DNA of 64,000 bases from positions 21,961 to 85,960 of the forward strand of contig JABZIV010000002.1 of assembly GCA_015258095.1 (NCBI GenBank). The letters are read 5' to 3'. This document shows, piece by piece, positions 52,012 to 59,745 of this stretch. The notes beneath the pieces were generated by a model. The model was not told the origin of the DNA, made no database searches, and saw nothing but the letters and a program-made list of their open reading frames with translations. The position numbers and the translations under genes are program-made. This DNA is from Lachnospiraceae bacterium. GTDB lineage: Bacteria; Bacillota; Clostridia; Lachnospirales; Lachnospiraceae. The stretch's first letter is position 1; each line of letters opens with the position of its first letter.

Positions 52012-52656
52012 TTACTTTCGCTTCCCGAACTTATGCAGGACAGGGGAAAGGGGCTTATACAGCGCAAGACAAAGCATCACATCCAGGATGCCCTTTACAA
52101 AAGTGAACGGCAGATTAAAGAGAAGAAGAGACTCCTCTATGCTGTGTACCGAAGGAAGAATCAGCTGATACATCGACAGCACCGTTTCTTTCGGCATAAA
52201 GTTGTAGTAAAACGGATACACCACGAAGAGATTGGACGGGTAGGAAATCAATGCCATTACAATAGCCCCGAGAACGGAAGCAAAAATCGCATTTTTTCTT
52301 GTTTTGTTTCTCTGATAGAAAAAACCTGCCACAGCAACAAAGCTTGCCCCCAAAATAAAATTGGACAGCTCTCCTACACCGAAAGAACCTGAACTGAAGG
52401 CATGCAATACATTCTTGATGAGCTCCACGCTTATGCCCGCAATCGGTCCCATGGCAAACGCTGCCAAAAGTGCCGGAAAATCCGAAAAATCAAACTTGAT
52501 AAAAGAGGGCATAATCGGTATCGGGAATTCAATCCACATCAAAATATAGGCAATAGCACCAAGAATCCCTACAATCGCCATACTTCCAACTCTGTTGCTC
52601 TCCTCCCCATGGAAAGGAACGCTTCCCGTAACTTCCGTGTTTCCATTCTTACTCAT
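52012..52656 (-). CDS. ribU: Riboflavin ECF transporter S component RibU
   Basis: 214 aa, six membrane helices. RibU features: MWIEFPIPIMPSFIKFDFSD, FPALLAAFAMGPIAGISVEL and KNVLHAFSSGSFGVGELSNF, matching the substrate-binding S unit for riboflavin. It works with a shared energising module (EcfA/A'/T) encoded elsewhere. GGAGG lies 6 bases before the ATG. An FMN riboswitch and terminator precede the gene, confirming the substrate. Confidence 0.94.
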   Translation of the reverse strand: MSKNGNTEVTGSVPFHGEESNRVGSMAIVGILGAIAYILMWIEFPIPIMPSFIKFDFSDFPALLAAFAMGPIAGISVELIKNVLHAFSSGSFGVGELSNFILGASFVAVAGFFYQRNKTRKNAIFASVLGAIVMALISYPSNLFVVYPFYYNFMPKETVLSMYQLILPSVHSIEESLLLFNLPFTFVKGILDVMLCLALYKPLSPVLHKFGKRK

Positions 52657-52790
52657 TTTCTACCTCCGCTTTTTTGAAAAGTACTGTTTCCTCAGTAGAA
52701 AGCGACTTATCGAGGCGAAAAACCGGCTATTCCGGAGAAACCGTCACCATTGCCGGTTCCTACAGAAAGACAGCGGAAATCCGTTCTGAA

Positions 52791-52822
52791 CAAAAAAGCC
52801 CCGCACAAAACCGTGCAGGGCT
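52791..52822 (-). terminator. Riboswitch-controlled terminator before ribU
   Basis: On the minus strand AGCCCTGCAC, 6-nt loop, GTGCGGGGCT (one G-U pair) followed by TTTTT. It lies between the FMN aptamer and ribU, 135 bp before the start codon, so FMN would stop transcription. Confidence 0.88.
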
Positions 52823-52837
52823 GAACCATTCATCGAA

Positions 52838-52975
52838 ATCGCTCCTCTTCCATCCAGACTATACTGTCGGTATCGGAATTGCACCGATTCAGCTGCAAGG
52901 AATCGCAAAAGGCGAAACATCCTTACAGGTCGCGGACTTTACCGCCGGTGGGGAATCGCACCCCGCCCTGAAGAA
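52838..52975 (-). promoter_or_regulatory. FMN riboswitch (RFN element)
   Basis: On the minus strand the conserved blocks appear in order: AGGGCGGGGTGCGATTCCCC, ACCGGCGGTAAAGTCCGCGA, GCTGAATCGGTGCAATTCCG, ACCGACAGTATAGTCTGGAT, ending GGAAGAGG. The spacing and order match the RFN aptamer. It controls ribU by termination. Confidence 0.96.
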
Positions 52976-53130
52976 CTGTATAAGTGTAGCATACACGAAT
53001 TTCTAAAAAATGCAAGTCCACTCTTTCCCATAAAGCACCTTGCTCTTCCCTTCCCGCAGCAAAAATACTATCCACGCGAACAGAAAAATGTTAGAATCAA
53101 TGCCGTTGATGTAGAGTGAAGCCTCTACAG

Positions 53131-53196
53131 GGAAAAACGGCAACCTTCTGCATAACTGAAGAGGAAGAAACGGCAATCTTCCGCATAACTAAAAGG
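53131..53196 (+). repeat. Two tandem 33-bp repeats in the dCMP deaminase leader
   Basis: 53131-53163 and 53164-53196 share 26 of 33 bases; the core CGGCAA-CTTC-GCATAACT is nearly identical and all seven differences are transitions. The second copy ends at the ribosome site AAAGGGAG of the dCMP deaminase gene. Function unknown. Confidence 0.7.
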
Positions 53197-53207
53197 GAGA
53201 AATAACG

Positions 53208-53708
53208 ATGAGTGATTCCAGTAAACGAAACGACTACATCTCTTGGGACGAATATTTTATGGGAATAGCGGAGCTTTCCGCTCTTCGATCCAAAGACCCT
53301 TCCACCCAGGTCGGCGCCTGTATCGTCTCTTCCGACAACAAAATCCTTTCTATGGGATATAACGGCTTTCCTAAAGGCTGTTCCGACGACATTTTCCCCT
53401 GGACAAAAATAGAAGCACAAAATGATCCTTACAACGCAAAGTACGTTTACGTGACCCATGCAGAGCTGAATGCCATCTTAAATTATCGGGGCGGCTCTCT
53501 GGAAGGAGCTAAACTCTACGTGAACCTCTTCCCCTGTAATGAATGCGCGAAAGCCATCATTCAGGCCGGAATCAAGACCCTGATTTATCGGGTGGATAAG
53601 TATGCAGACACTCCTTCCGTTCGTGCTTCGAAAAGAATGTTGGATGCCGCAGGCGTTCGCTATTATCAGTACCAGGAAAGCGGAAGAAAGATTAACCTCG
53701 GTCTGTAA
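53208..53708 (+). CDS. dCMP deaminase (ComEB-like)
   Basis: 166 aa. Zinc-binding and catalytic motifs THAELNAILNY (His-Ala-Glu, about 85) and NLFPCNECAKAIIQAGI (Cys-x2-Cys, about 110); STQVGACIVSSDNKILSMGYNGFP is typical of deoxycytidylate deaminases. It converts dCMP to dUMP for thymidylate synthesis. First gene of the plus-strand set with nth, a Cys-rich protein and trmL. Confidence 0.93.
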   Translation: MSDSSKRNDYISWDEYFMGIAELSALRSKDPSTQVGACIVSSDNKILSMGYNGFPKGCSDDIFPWTKIEAQNDPYNAKYVYVTHAELNAILNYRGGSLEGAKLYVNLFPCNECAKAIIQAGIKTLIYRVDKYADTPSVRASKRMLDAAGVRYYQYQESGRKINLGL

Positions 53709-53775
53709 GCGAAAAGACCGCCCTCGGTCGACAAAGGGAAGACGGGATGCCCTTCGTCTGTAAAAGGAATACAGT

Positions 53776-54498
53776 ATGTTTATTAAAGGAGAAAGCAAGA
53801 AAAAAAGAGAAAGCCGTGTAAGAGAAATCATGGACAGGCTGGATGCCCATTACGGCGACCATCCCATGATTTTTTTGCAAGCGAAAAATGCCTGGCAGTT
53901 GCTCTTCGCGACCATTTTATCCGCCCAGTGCACAGATCAGCGGGTCAATATGGTAACCGAAGTGCTTTTCCAAAAATATAAGAGCCTCGAAGACTTTGCT
54001 TCTTGCGACTTAAAAGAGCTCGAACAGGACATTCATTCTACCGGCTTTTATCACAACAAAGCGAAGAATATCAAAGCTTGCGCAACGGTTCTGGTCGAAG
54101 AGTACGGGGGAGAGGTTCCGAAGGATATCGACTCTCTCACCGCCCTCCCCGGTGTCGGCCGCAAGACGGGGAATCTGATTTTGGGAAATATTTTTCACAT
54201 CCCCTCTATCGTGGTGGATACCCACGTAAAACGGATTTCGAATCGATTGGGCCTGGCAGATTCTTCCGATCCTACGAAGACGGAATTCCAGCTGATGGAA
54301 GTGCTCCCGCAGGAGTTCTGGATTCGTTGGAACACCCATATCATTGCACTCGGTCGAAGCCTCTGTACTTCTCAAAGGCCGAAGTGTGAACTCTGTTACT
54401 TAAACGATCTCTGCCCCTCCGTCAAAGGCGATCCGGAAACCTGGAGAAGCCCCGCGGAACGAAAGAAGGAGAAGGCGGGAGACGGAAAGAGGAAGTGA
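53776..54498 (+). CDS. nth: Endonuclease III
   Basis: 240 aa. Helix-hairpin-helix LPGVGRKTGNLILGN with catalytic Lys of the lyase step in the preceding TSLT-like region (ATILSAQCTDQRVN is the usual N-terminal motif), catalytic Asp in VVDTHVKRISNRLGL at about 149, and a 4Fe-4S cluster motif C-x6-C-x2-C-x5-C (CTSQRPKCELCYLNDLC). It removes oxidised pyrimidines. The C-terminus has an extra basic tail (about 25 residues). AAAGGA lies upstream of the ATG. Confidence 0.95.
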   Translation: MFIKGESKKKRESRVREIMDRLDAHYGDHPMIFLQAKNAWQLLFATILSAQCTDQRVNMVTEVLFQKYKSLEDFASCDLKELEQDIHSTGFYHNKAKNIKACATVLVEEYGGEVPKDIDSLTALPGVGRKTGNLILGNIFHIPSIVVDTHVKRISNRLGLADSSDPTKTEFQLMEVLPQEFWIRWNTHIIALGRSLCTSQRPKCELCYLNDLCPSVKGDPETWRSPAERKKEKAGDGKRK

Positions 54499-54500
54499 AA

Positions 54501-54788
54501 ATGAATGATTTTGAAGACTGCAACGATTGCAGAAATTATGCCTATGATGAGGAGGACGAAGCGGGATGCTCGGCAAGCTTTGACGAGGATGACCTCGCCA
54601 AAATGCAGGAAGCGGGAAAGCGTGCGCACTGCCCTTACTGGTGCAGGAGTAACGCTTCCGAAGAATCGGCAAAAGACAGCGAGTACTCTACCGTAAAGTA
54701 CCAGGCAATCGGACACCTCTCCATAGAGGAAATCGCAAAGAAAGCAAGAGAGAAGCTTGCCAAACGAAAAGAATGGAAGAATGGATAA
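54501..54788 (+). CDS. Cys-rich small protein (DUF6472-like)
   Basis: 95 aa. The N-terminal half reads CNDCRNYAYDEEDEAGCSAS, FDEDDLAKM and HCPYWC, a Cys pattern (CxxC...C...CPYxC) seen in a Lachnospiraceae small-protein family annotated, as I recall, DUF6472; it may bind metal. The C-terminal half is a charged helix (EEIAKKAREKLAKRKEWK). The ATG is two bases after the nth stop, with AAAGAGG inside the end of nth, so expression is coupled. Function unknown. Confidence 0.7.
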   Translation: MNDFEDCNDCRNYAYDEEDEAGCSASFDEDDLAKMQEAGKRAHCPYWCRSNASEESAKDSEYSTVKYQAIGHLSIEEIAKKAREKLAKRKEWKNG

Positions 54789-54793
54789 AGAAT

Positions 54794-55375
54794 ATGAACA
54801 TTGTACTGCACGAACCGGAAATTCCCTTTAATACCGGTGCCATCGGGCGCACCTGCGTGGCAACCAATAGCACCCTGCACCTCATTAAGCCTTACGGTTT
54901 TATCCTGAACAGCAAAAACGTGAAGAAAGCCGGCATGGACTACTGGCCACAACTGAAACTAAGGGAGCACCTCTCCTACGAAGATTTTTTGAAAGACATA
55001 AGAGAAAAGGCAAAGGAGAGGGACTGCATAAGCGGCTTACAGAACTGCGTAAGCATAGGAAAAGAACCGTTCCATGCCTCGACAGAACCCCAAATCTGGT
55101 ACGCGACTACCAAGGCAAAAAGGACTTATACGGAAGTCTCTTTTTCCGAAAATGATTTCATCATGTTCGGAAAGGAATCCGCCGGTATTCCGGAAGAGAT
55201 TCTGGTAGAAAACGAGGAGCATTGCATCCGTATCCCCATGCTCGAAGAAGCCCGTTCCTTAAATCTCTCGAATTCCGTGGCTATTATCCTCTATGAAGCC
55301 CTTCGGCAGCAGGATTTTAAGAGTCTGAAAAAGGAAGGGGAATTGCACCGCCTGCACTGGAAAGAAGAGCAATAG
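54794..55375 (+). CDS. trmL: tRNA (cytidine/uridine-34-2'-O)-methyltransferase TrmL
   Basis: 193 aa. SPOUT fold: NIVLHEPEIPFNTGAIGRTC at the start, DYWPQLKLREHLSYEDF, FGKESAGIPEEIL, CIRIPMLEEARSLNLSNSVAIILYEALRQ forming the trefoil-knot SAM site. It methylates the wobble base of tRNA-Leu. The middle segment (REKAKERDCISGLQNCVS) is longer than in most family members. It starts 5 bp after the Cys-rich gene and ends 11 bp from the convergent toxin-antitoxin-like module. Confidence 0.9.
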   Translation: MNIVLHEPEIPFNTGAIGRTCVATNSTLHLIKPYGFILNSKNVKKAGMDYWPQLKLREHLSYEDFLKDIREKAKERDCISGLQNCVSIGKEPFHASTEPQIWYATTKAKRTYTEVSFSENDFIMFGKESAGIPEEILVENEEHCIRIPMLEEARSLNLSNSVAIILYEALRQQDFKSLKKEGELHRLHWKEEQ

Positions 55376-55391
55376 GCTTAATTCGCCTATT
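55371..55391. other. Hairpin at the trmL / DUF3791 convergent junction
   Basis: AATAGGC, 7 nt, GCCTATT. It covers both stop codons of the convergent genes. There is no real T-run, so termination is weak or depends on other signals. Confidence 0.35.
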
Positions 55392-55608
55392 TGCCCTCTT
55401 TGCAACTTTTATATTCTTCTTCTAAGTCCTCTACAAGATAGAAGTCACTTCGACAATGCATATCGGAAATCCCCTTACTCATAAGTTGATATACTTCGGA
55501 GCTGTAAAAGAAGTCCAATGCCTTCTCTATAGAAAGATTCTCTTTTTCCGCAAAATCTTGAACGATACGAGCGTATTTTTTTTGTAATAATACAGGATGA
55601 GCTGTCAT
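55387..55608 (-). CDS. Small helical protein of the DUF3990 module (third gene)
   Basis: 73 aa. MTAHPVLLQKKYARIVQDFA, LSIEKALDFFYSSEVYQLM, GISDMHCRSDFYLVEDLEEE; this pattern recurs next to DUF3990 genes in Clostridia and is often labelled DUF3791 or left hypothetical. It overlaps the DUF3990 gene by 4 bp (ATGA). Its small size, acidic tail and constant company suggest an antitoxin-like partner, but no experiment is known to me. Confidence 0.7.
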   Translation of the reverse strand: MTAHPVLLQKKYARIVQDFAEKENLSIEKALDFFYSSEVYQLMSKGISDMHCRSDFYLVEDLEEEYKSCKEGK

Positions 55609-56075
55609 ACCTCTTCACTCCTATCAAAATGCAGAGCTGAAAGTGCCTTTTCAGTTCGAAAGCAATACTGTAAATTAGGCTTTTCAAAGCGGAGCCTCTT
55701 TATTGCCTCTTCCTCATCAATTAAATGATCCAAATAAAGTTCTACTGTATTAAATACCTTATCGTTTGCAATCCCCCCCAGCACGAGATCATAGCTGCTC
55801 TCATCCTGTCCGTTTCGACACTGCATGATAAAGTCCAGCCATTCTTTAGAATAGGAAGAAAAAGTTAAGCTACTTAGCCTACTCAAAGCATTTTCCTCAA
55901 AGGAGAAAATAGAAATAATCCCCTTTTTTCCTTGTCTTTTATAACGATTACACCAGCTCTCCGCCTGGTCTCTGAACGGCGTTGTATAAAACCCTCTTCC
56001 AAAATCCACATAAGGTCTGGAGTGCAGAAGATCAGGTTTTGAGATAGCAATATAAGAACCATGATAAAGAATCAT
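55605..56075 (-). CDS. DUF3990 protein (ADP-ribosyltransferase-like fold)
   Basis: 156 aa. Family pattern: ILYHGSYIAISKPDLLHSRP, VDFGRGFYTTPFRDQAESWC, SKEWLDFIMQCRN, YDLVLGGIANDKVFNTVELY and the end QYCFRTEKALSALHF. The opening LYHGS and GRGFYTT strands are shared with ADP-ribosyltransferase-like enzymes, so NAD-dependent modification is a plausible activity; this is inference from fold, and the full catalytic set cannot be confirmed by eye. It lies between two small genes, overlapping both by 4 bp. AT-rich compared with its neighbours. Confidence 0.75.
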   Translation of the reverse strand: MILYHGSYIAISKPDLLHSRPYVDFGRGFYTTPFRDQAESWCNRYKRQGKKGIISIFSFEENALSRLSSLTFSSYSKEWLDFIMQCRNGQDESSYDLVLGGIANDKVFNTVELYLDHLIDEEEAIKRLRFEKPNLQYCFRTEKALSALHFDRSEEV

Positions 56076-56317
56076 AGGGAAATCCCCCAGTCCTTCATCA
56101 CCCTCAAAAGTTCTTCTACAATATAATCCTTTCCCTGTGTATGAAGTACTTCATATTCGGGAATAATATAGTTTTGGATAAGATTTTTTCCTCCGCTAAG
56201 CGCTTGATACACTGTTGCACCATCTTGATGCAGAGCCTCTGCCAGGCTTTCAATACAAAAGATTGTAAACTCCAGTTCATGAATTGTATTCTTTTTTTCC
56301 GAAAAAGCTTCCTTCAT
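56072..56317 (-). CDS. DUF3791 protein (first gene of the DUF3990 module)
   Basis: 81 aa. ELEFTIFCIESLAEALHQDG, TVYQALSGGKNLIQNYIIPE and YEVLHTQGKDYIVEELLRVM match the DUF3791 pattern. It overlaps the DUF3990 gene by 4 bp. The ATG at 56317 lies 19 bp after the ABC-F stop, with AAAGGA about 15 bases upstream, farther than usual; the frame also extends into the ABC-F gene but without a suitable start. Likely the antitoxin-like partner of DUF3990. Confidence 0.75.
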   Translation of the reverse strand: MKEAFSEKKNTIHELEFTIFCIESLAEALHQDGATVYQALSGGKNLIQNYIIPEYEVLHTQGKDYIVEELLRVMKDWGISL

Positions 56318-56336
56318 CTCTATCTTTACATTTCCT

Positions 56337-57974
56337 TTAGTTGTCCCCTTCGTCTCCTTCCGATAAGGTATAGGTAAATCTCTTCTTAATCTCCTCATCG
56401 GATGCAAGGTACTCGTCATAGGTCGTGAGCTTATCAATCAGTTTTCCGTCAATGATTTCCATGATACGGTTTGCGGTCGTTTCCACAACCTGATGATCTC
56501 GGGACGCAAAGATAATCACGCCCGAGAAGTTCTTCAATCCGTCATTCAGAGCGGAAATCGCTTCCATGTCCAAGTGGTCCGTCGGCTCATCCAGGATAAT
56601 GACATTGGATCCGGAGATCATCATCTTGGAGAGCATACAGCGCACTCTCTCTCCTCCGGAAAGAACATTCACCTTCTTTACCCCGTCATCCCCCTTGAAA
56701 AGCATCCTTCCAAGATATCCGCGCACAAACTGCGTATCCTTATCCGGAGAATACTGGGTAAGCCACTCTACGATGGTATCCTCGGAGTTGAACTCCTTCG
56801 TGTTGTCCTTCGGAAAATAGGACTGGCTGGTAGTAAGACCCCACTTGTAATCTCCGCTGTCCGGTTCCATTTCCCCTGCAATAATCTGCATCAGTACAGT
56901 CTTTGCAAGCTCATTCGGTCCGACCAAAGCGACCTTGTCCGTACGATTTAAATTGAAACTGATATTGTCCAGTACCTTTACCCCGTTAATGGTCTTTGTG
57001 AGGTTATGCACTTCCAAAACGTCATTTCCAATCTCTCTATTCGGCTTAAACTGGATATAAGGATACTGTCTGGAAGAAGGTTTAATGTCATCGAGCTCAA
57101 TCTTCTCCAGTGCACGCTTACGCGATGTCGCCTGCTTCGACTTCGAAGCATTTGCAGAGAAGCGCTGAATAAATTCCTGTAACTCCTTAATCTTCTCTTC
57201 CTTCTTCCTATTAGCTTCCTTCTGCTGCCGCACGATAAGCTGGGAAGACTCAAACCAGAAGTCGTAGTTTCCGGCAAAAAGAGTAATCTTTCCGTAGTCG
57301 ATGTCGGCAATATTGGTACAAACCTTATTCAGGAAATACCGGTCATGGCTGACCACGATGACGGTATTTTCAAAGTTAATCAGGAAGTCCTCCAGCCACT
57401 CAATCGAAACCAGATCCAAGTGGTTCGTCGGCTCGTCGAGAAGCAGGATATCGGGGTTTCCGAAAAGAGCCTTTGCAAGAAGAACCTTCACCTTCTCGGC
57501 GCCTTTCAGCTCATTCATCATCTTATGGTGCAAATCCGTCTCAATGCCGAGACCGTTCAGCATCGTTTCCGCATCCGCTTCCGCGTTCCACCCGTCCATC
57601 TGGGCGAACTCCCCTTCGAGCTCTGCTGCACGAATCCCGTCTGCATCGGAAAAATCCGGCTTTGCATAGAGCGCGTCCTTCTCCTTCATCACTTCGTAGA
57701 GGCGCTTATTGCCCATGATCACGGTATCCAGAACAGAATACGCATCATACTTAAACTGGTCCTGCTCCAGAACCGAAAGCCTCTGTCCCGGCGTAAGCAC
57801 AATCTCCCCGGAAGTCGGCTCCAAAGCGCCGGAAAGAATCTTCAAGAAAGTGGACTTACCGGCGCCGTTTGCACCGATCACTCCATAGCAATTTCCTTCC
57901 GTAAACTTAATATTCACATCCTCAAACAAAGCTTTCTTTCCCACTCTGTAGGTTACATTACTTGCAGCAATCAT
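56337..57974 (-). CDS. ABC-F family ATPase (YbiT-like)
   Basis: 545 aa, two ABC domains in one chain, no membrane segments. NBD1: Walker A GANGAGKSTFLKIL, signature degenerate (ELKGAEKVKVLL), Walker B DILLLDEPTNHLDL. A charged inter-domain linker (ANRKKEEKIKELQEFIQRF) as in ribosome-binding ABC-F proteins. NBD2: Walker A altered to GPNELAKTVLMQ (GK replaced by AK), signature VLSGGERVRCML intact, Walker B VIILDEPTDHLD with Asp in place of Asn. The intact signature of NBD2 pairs with the intact Walker A of NBD1, so one of two ATP sites should work. Role: translation factor at stalled ribosomes, by family. Confidence 0.87.
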   Translation of the reverse strand: MIAASNVTYRVGKKALFEDVNIKFTEGNCYGVIGANGAGKSTFLKILSGALEPTSGEIVLTPGQRLSVLEQDQFKYDAYSVLDTVIMGNKRLYEVMKEKDALYAKPDFSDADGIRAAELEGEFAQMDGWNAEADAETMLNGLGIETDLHHKMMNELKGAEKVKVLLAKALFGNPDILLLDEPTNHLDLVSIEWLEDFLINFENTVIVVSHDRYFLNKVCTNIADIDYGKITLFAGNYDFWFESSQLIVRQQKEANRKKEEKIKELQEFIQRFSANASKSKQATSRKRALEKIELDDIKPSSRQYPYIQFKPNREIGNDVLEVHNLTKTINGVKVLDNISFNLNRTDKVALVGPNELAKTVLMQIIAGEMEPDSGDYKWGLTTSQSYFPKDNTKEFNSEDTIVEWLTQYSPDKDTQFVRGYLGRMLFKGDDGVKKVNVLSGGERVRCMLSKMMISGSNVIILDEPTDHLDMEAISALNDGLKNFSGVIIFASRDHQVVETTANRIMEIIDGKLIDKLTTYDEYLASDEEIKKRFTYTLSEGDEGDN

Positions 57975-58085
57975 ACTTAACCTCTATATTTTCCTATTGT
58001 TTTACGCTATATTATCCTCCGACAATATAGCATTAATAGGGGAAAAAAGGAAGTATAGGGAAGTATGGAGAAAGGGAATCATAAA

Positions 58086-58490
58086 ATGACAGAAAAAATT
58101 ATGCAGGGCATTCACGCCCATATTCAGGATTTATCCGGTTTTGATCAGATAGAAATCGTAGAAATTGCACCGGGGCGCAGCAGACTGAAAGCCACCGTCA
58201 ATGAGTCCATGAAAAATCTATATGGAGCCATTCACGGCGGTGCATTGTACACCCTCTGCGACATGGCAGCGGGTATGACCGCCTACGCTTACGGGGTAAG
58301 CAATGTAACCCTTTCCGGAAATATCAATTATGTTCGTCCGGCACGGGTAGGCACCGTCTTCATTGAATGTGATACCCTGCACAAAGGGCGCAGCACCATT
58401 GTGCAGGATGTGCAGATTAAAGATGCGGAAGAAAAGCTGCTCTGCACCGCCAGAATGACGATGTATATCACGGGAGAAGTGGAGGAATAG
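58086..58490 (+). CDS. PaaI-family hotdog thioesterase
   Basis: 134 aa. Hotdog fold: LYGAIHGGALYTLCDMAAGM carries the catalytic HGG loop, NINYVRPARVGTVFIECDTL and the last strand MTMYITGEVE. It hydrolyses acyl- or aryl-CoA thioesters. ATG 58086 with AAAGGGA upstream is used; an ATG seven codons earlier is an alternative. Monocistronic, between divergent ABC-F and convergent maf genes. Confidence 0.85.
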   Translation: MTEKIMQGIHAHIQDLSGFDQIEIVEIAPGRSRLKATVNESMKNLYGAIHGGALYTLCDMAAGMTAYAYGVSNVTLSGNINYVRPARVGTVFIECDTLHKGRSTIVQDVQIKDAEEKLLCTARMTMYITGEVEE

Positions 58491-58542
58491 GCGCATCTTA
58501 CGCTTTCACGATTGCCCAATGCTTTTGCCGCTCCCTCTCTGT

Positions 58543-59238
58543 CTAATTCTTCCCGATTTCTTTACAAAAGAGCTTTAGGGACTGATATAGACGGGAAACC
58601 GGTAAGCCCATCACATTGTAATAGTCTCCCTCTATGCCCTTTACAAAGCGGGCAAAGATTCCCTGGATGCCGTAAGCCCCCGCTTTATCCATCGGGTCTC
58701 CGCTGGCAATATACTCCCGAATCTCCTGTTCCGAAAGACGCAGAAGCTGTACAGTCGTTTTCTCGCAGAATCCCATCTTCTTCTCTCCATACAGGAGACA
58801 AACACCGGTATAGACTTCGTGTTTCCGTCCGGATAAGGAAGAAAGCATCCGGAAGGCATCCTCCTCTCCCTTGGGTTTTCCCAGAATCGTTTTGCCATCG
58901 AAGACGACCGTATCCGCGGCAAGAATCAGAGTATTTTCATCAAAATGCTTTCGTACCTCTTCCGCCTTCCGGAAGGCAAGTCGCTGTGTGAGAAGCTGCG
59001 GGTCTTCTTCCTTCCTTTCTTCGTTTGCATGACTCGGATAAACTTCCGGCGTGATACCGAGCAGTTGAATCAGTTCCACTCTTCTTGGAGATTGACTGGC
59101 AAGCACAATCTTCGGAAAAATCTCTGCCAAAGGACGTATCCTTTCTTCCCGACTTAACACGCCTTTCTGCTCTTCCTCTTTCTGTTTCTTTAGTAGATTC
59201 TCTAAAAAATCCAGTTCCGCTCTCTCTTCTTTTGTCAT
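58543..59238 (-). CDS. maf: Maf family nucleotide pyrophosphatase
   Basis: 231 aa. IVLASQSPRRVELIQLLGI, ADTVVFDGKTILGKPKGEEDA, SGRKHEVYTGVCLL and DKAGAYGIQGIFARFVKGIEG, which are the conserved motifs for dTTP/UTP-type Maf. It clears non-canonical or modified nucleotides. About 40 N-terminal residues (EERAELDFLENLLKKQKEEE) precede the Maf domain and form a charged helix not present in typical Maf (about 190 aa). The start is a regular ATG with AAAGGAG upstream, so the extension is likely real. Confidence 0.9.
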   Translation of the reverse strand: MTKEERAELDFLENLLKKQKEEEQKGVLSREERIRPLAEIFPKIVLASQSPRRVELIQLLGITPEVYPSHANEERKEEDPQLLTQRLAFRKAEEVRKHFDENTLILAADTVVFDGKTILGKPKGEEDAFRMLSSLSGRKHEVYTGVCLLYGEKKMGFCEKTTVQLLRLSEQEIREYIASGDPMDKAGAYGIQGIFARFVKGIEGDYYNVMGLPVSRLYQSLKLFCKEIGKN

Positions 59239-59466
59239 ATCGACTCCTTTCTTTCTACTCTCTTTTTCTCCCTCTCTCCTCTTTCCGCCTTTTCCGCTCT
59301 GAAAGAAATAGAAAAGTTTCCGCGCTTTGCCAATCTATCTTGCATTTTTTAAGGCTTTGTACTATTGTGAAGAAAATACACTGCGAAGTTATCGCATAAT
59401 AGAGTGGTACAGGACATTTTCCCCACCTCATTCTGCCATAGTTCGATTAGAAAGGAAATCAATAAA

Positions 59467-59709
59467 ATGAAAATTGAAAACGTCAATAATGTAGAAGGTT
59501 TATTTGAACTCTTAAACGGACTGAAAGGAAAAGTGGAGCTGATTTCTCCGGAAGGCGACCGCATCAACTTGAAGTCCAAGCTCTCACAGATGCTGATGAT
59601 GTCGCAGATGTTGGACAAGGCTTACATCAAAGAGCTCGAGCTGATCGTTCATGAGCCGGAAGATATGAAGAAAGTCGTAGAGTTTATGATGGGTGATGCA
59701 CACAACTAA
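59467..59709 (+). CDS. Small conserved-looking hypothetical protein
   Basis: 80 aa. KIENVNNVEGLFELLNGLKG, KVELISPEGDRINLKSKLSQ, KELELIVHEPEDMKKVVEFM. Resembles short Lachnospiraceae proteins of unknown role built as strand-helix pairs; no catalytic motif. The ATG at 59467 has AAAGGA 9 bases upstream. It is followed 36 bp later by a short flavoprotein gene. Confidence 0.6.
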   Translation: MKIENVNNVEGLFELLNGLKGKVELISPEGDRINLKSKLSQMLMMSQMLDKAYIKELELIVHEPEDMKKVVEFMMGDAHN

Positions 59710-59745
59710 GTGTGGCATACGGGTTTCAAAACAGGACAGCATACT

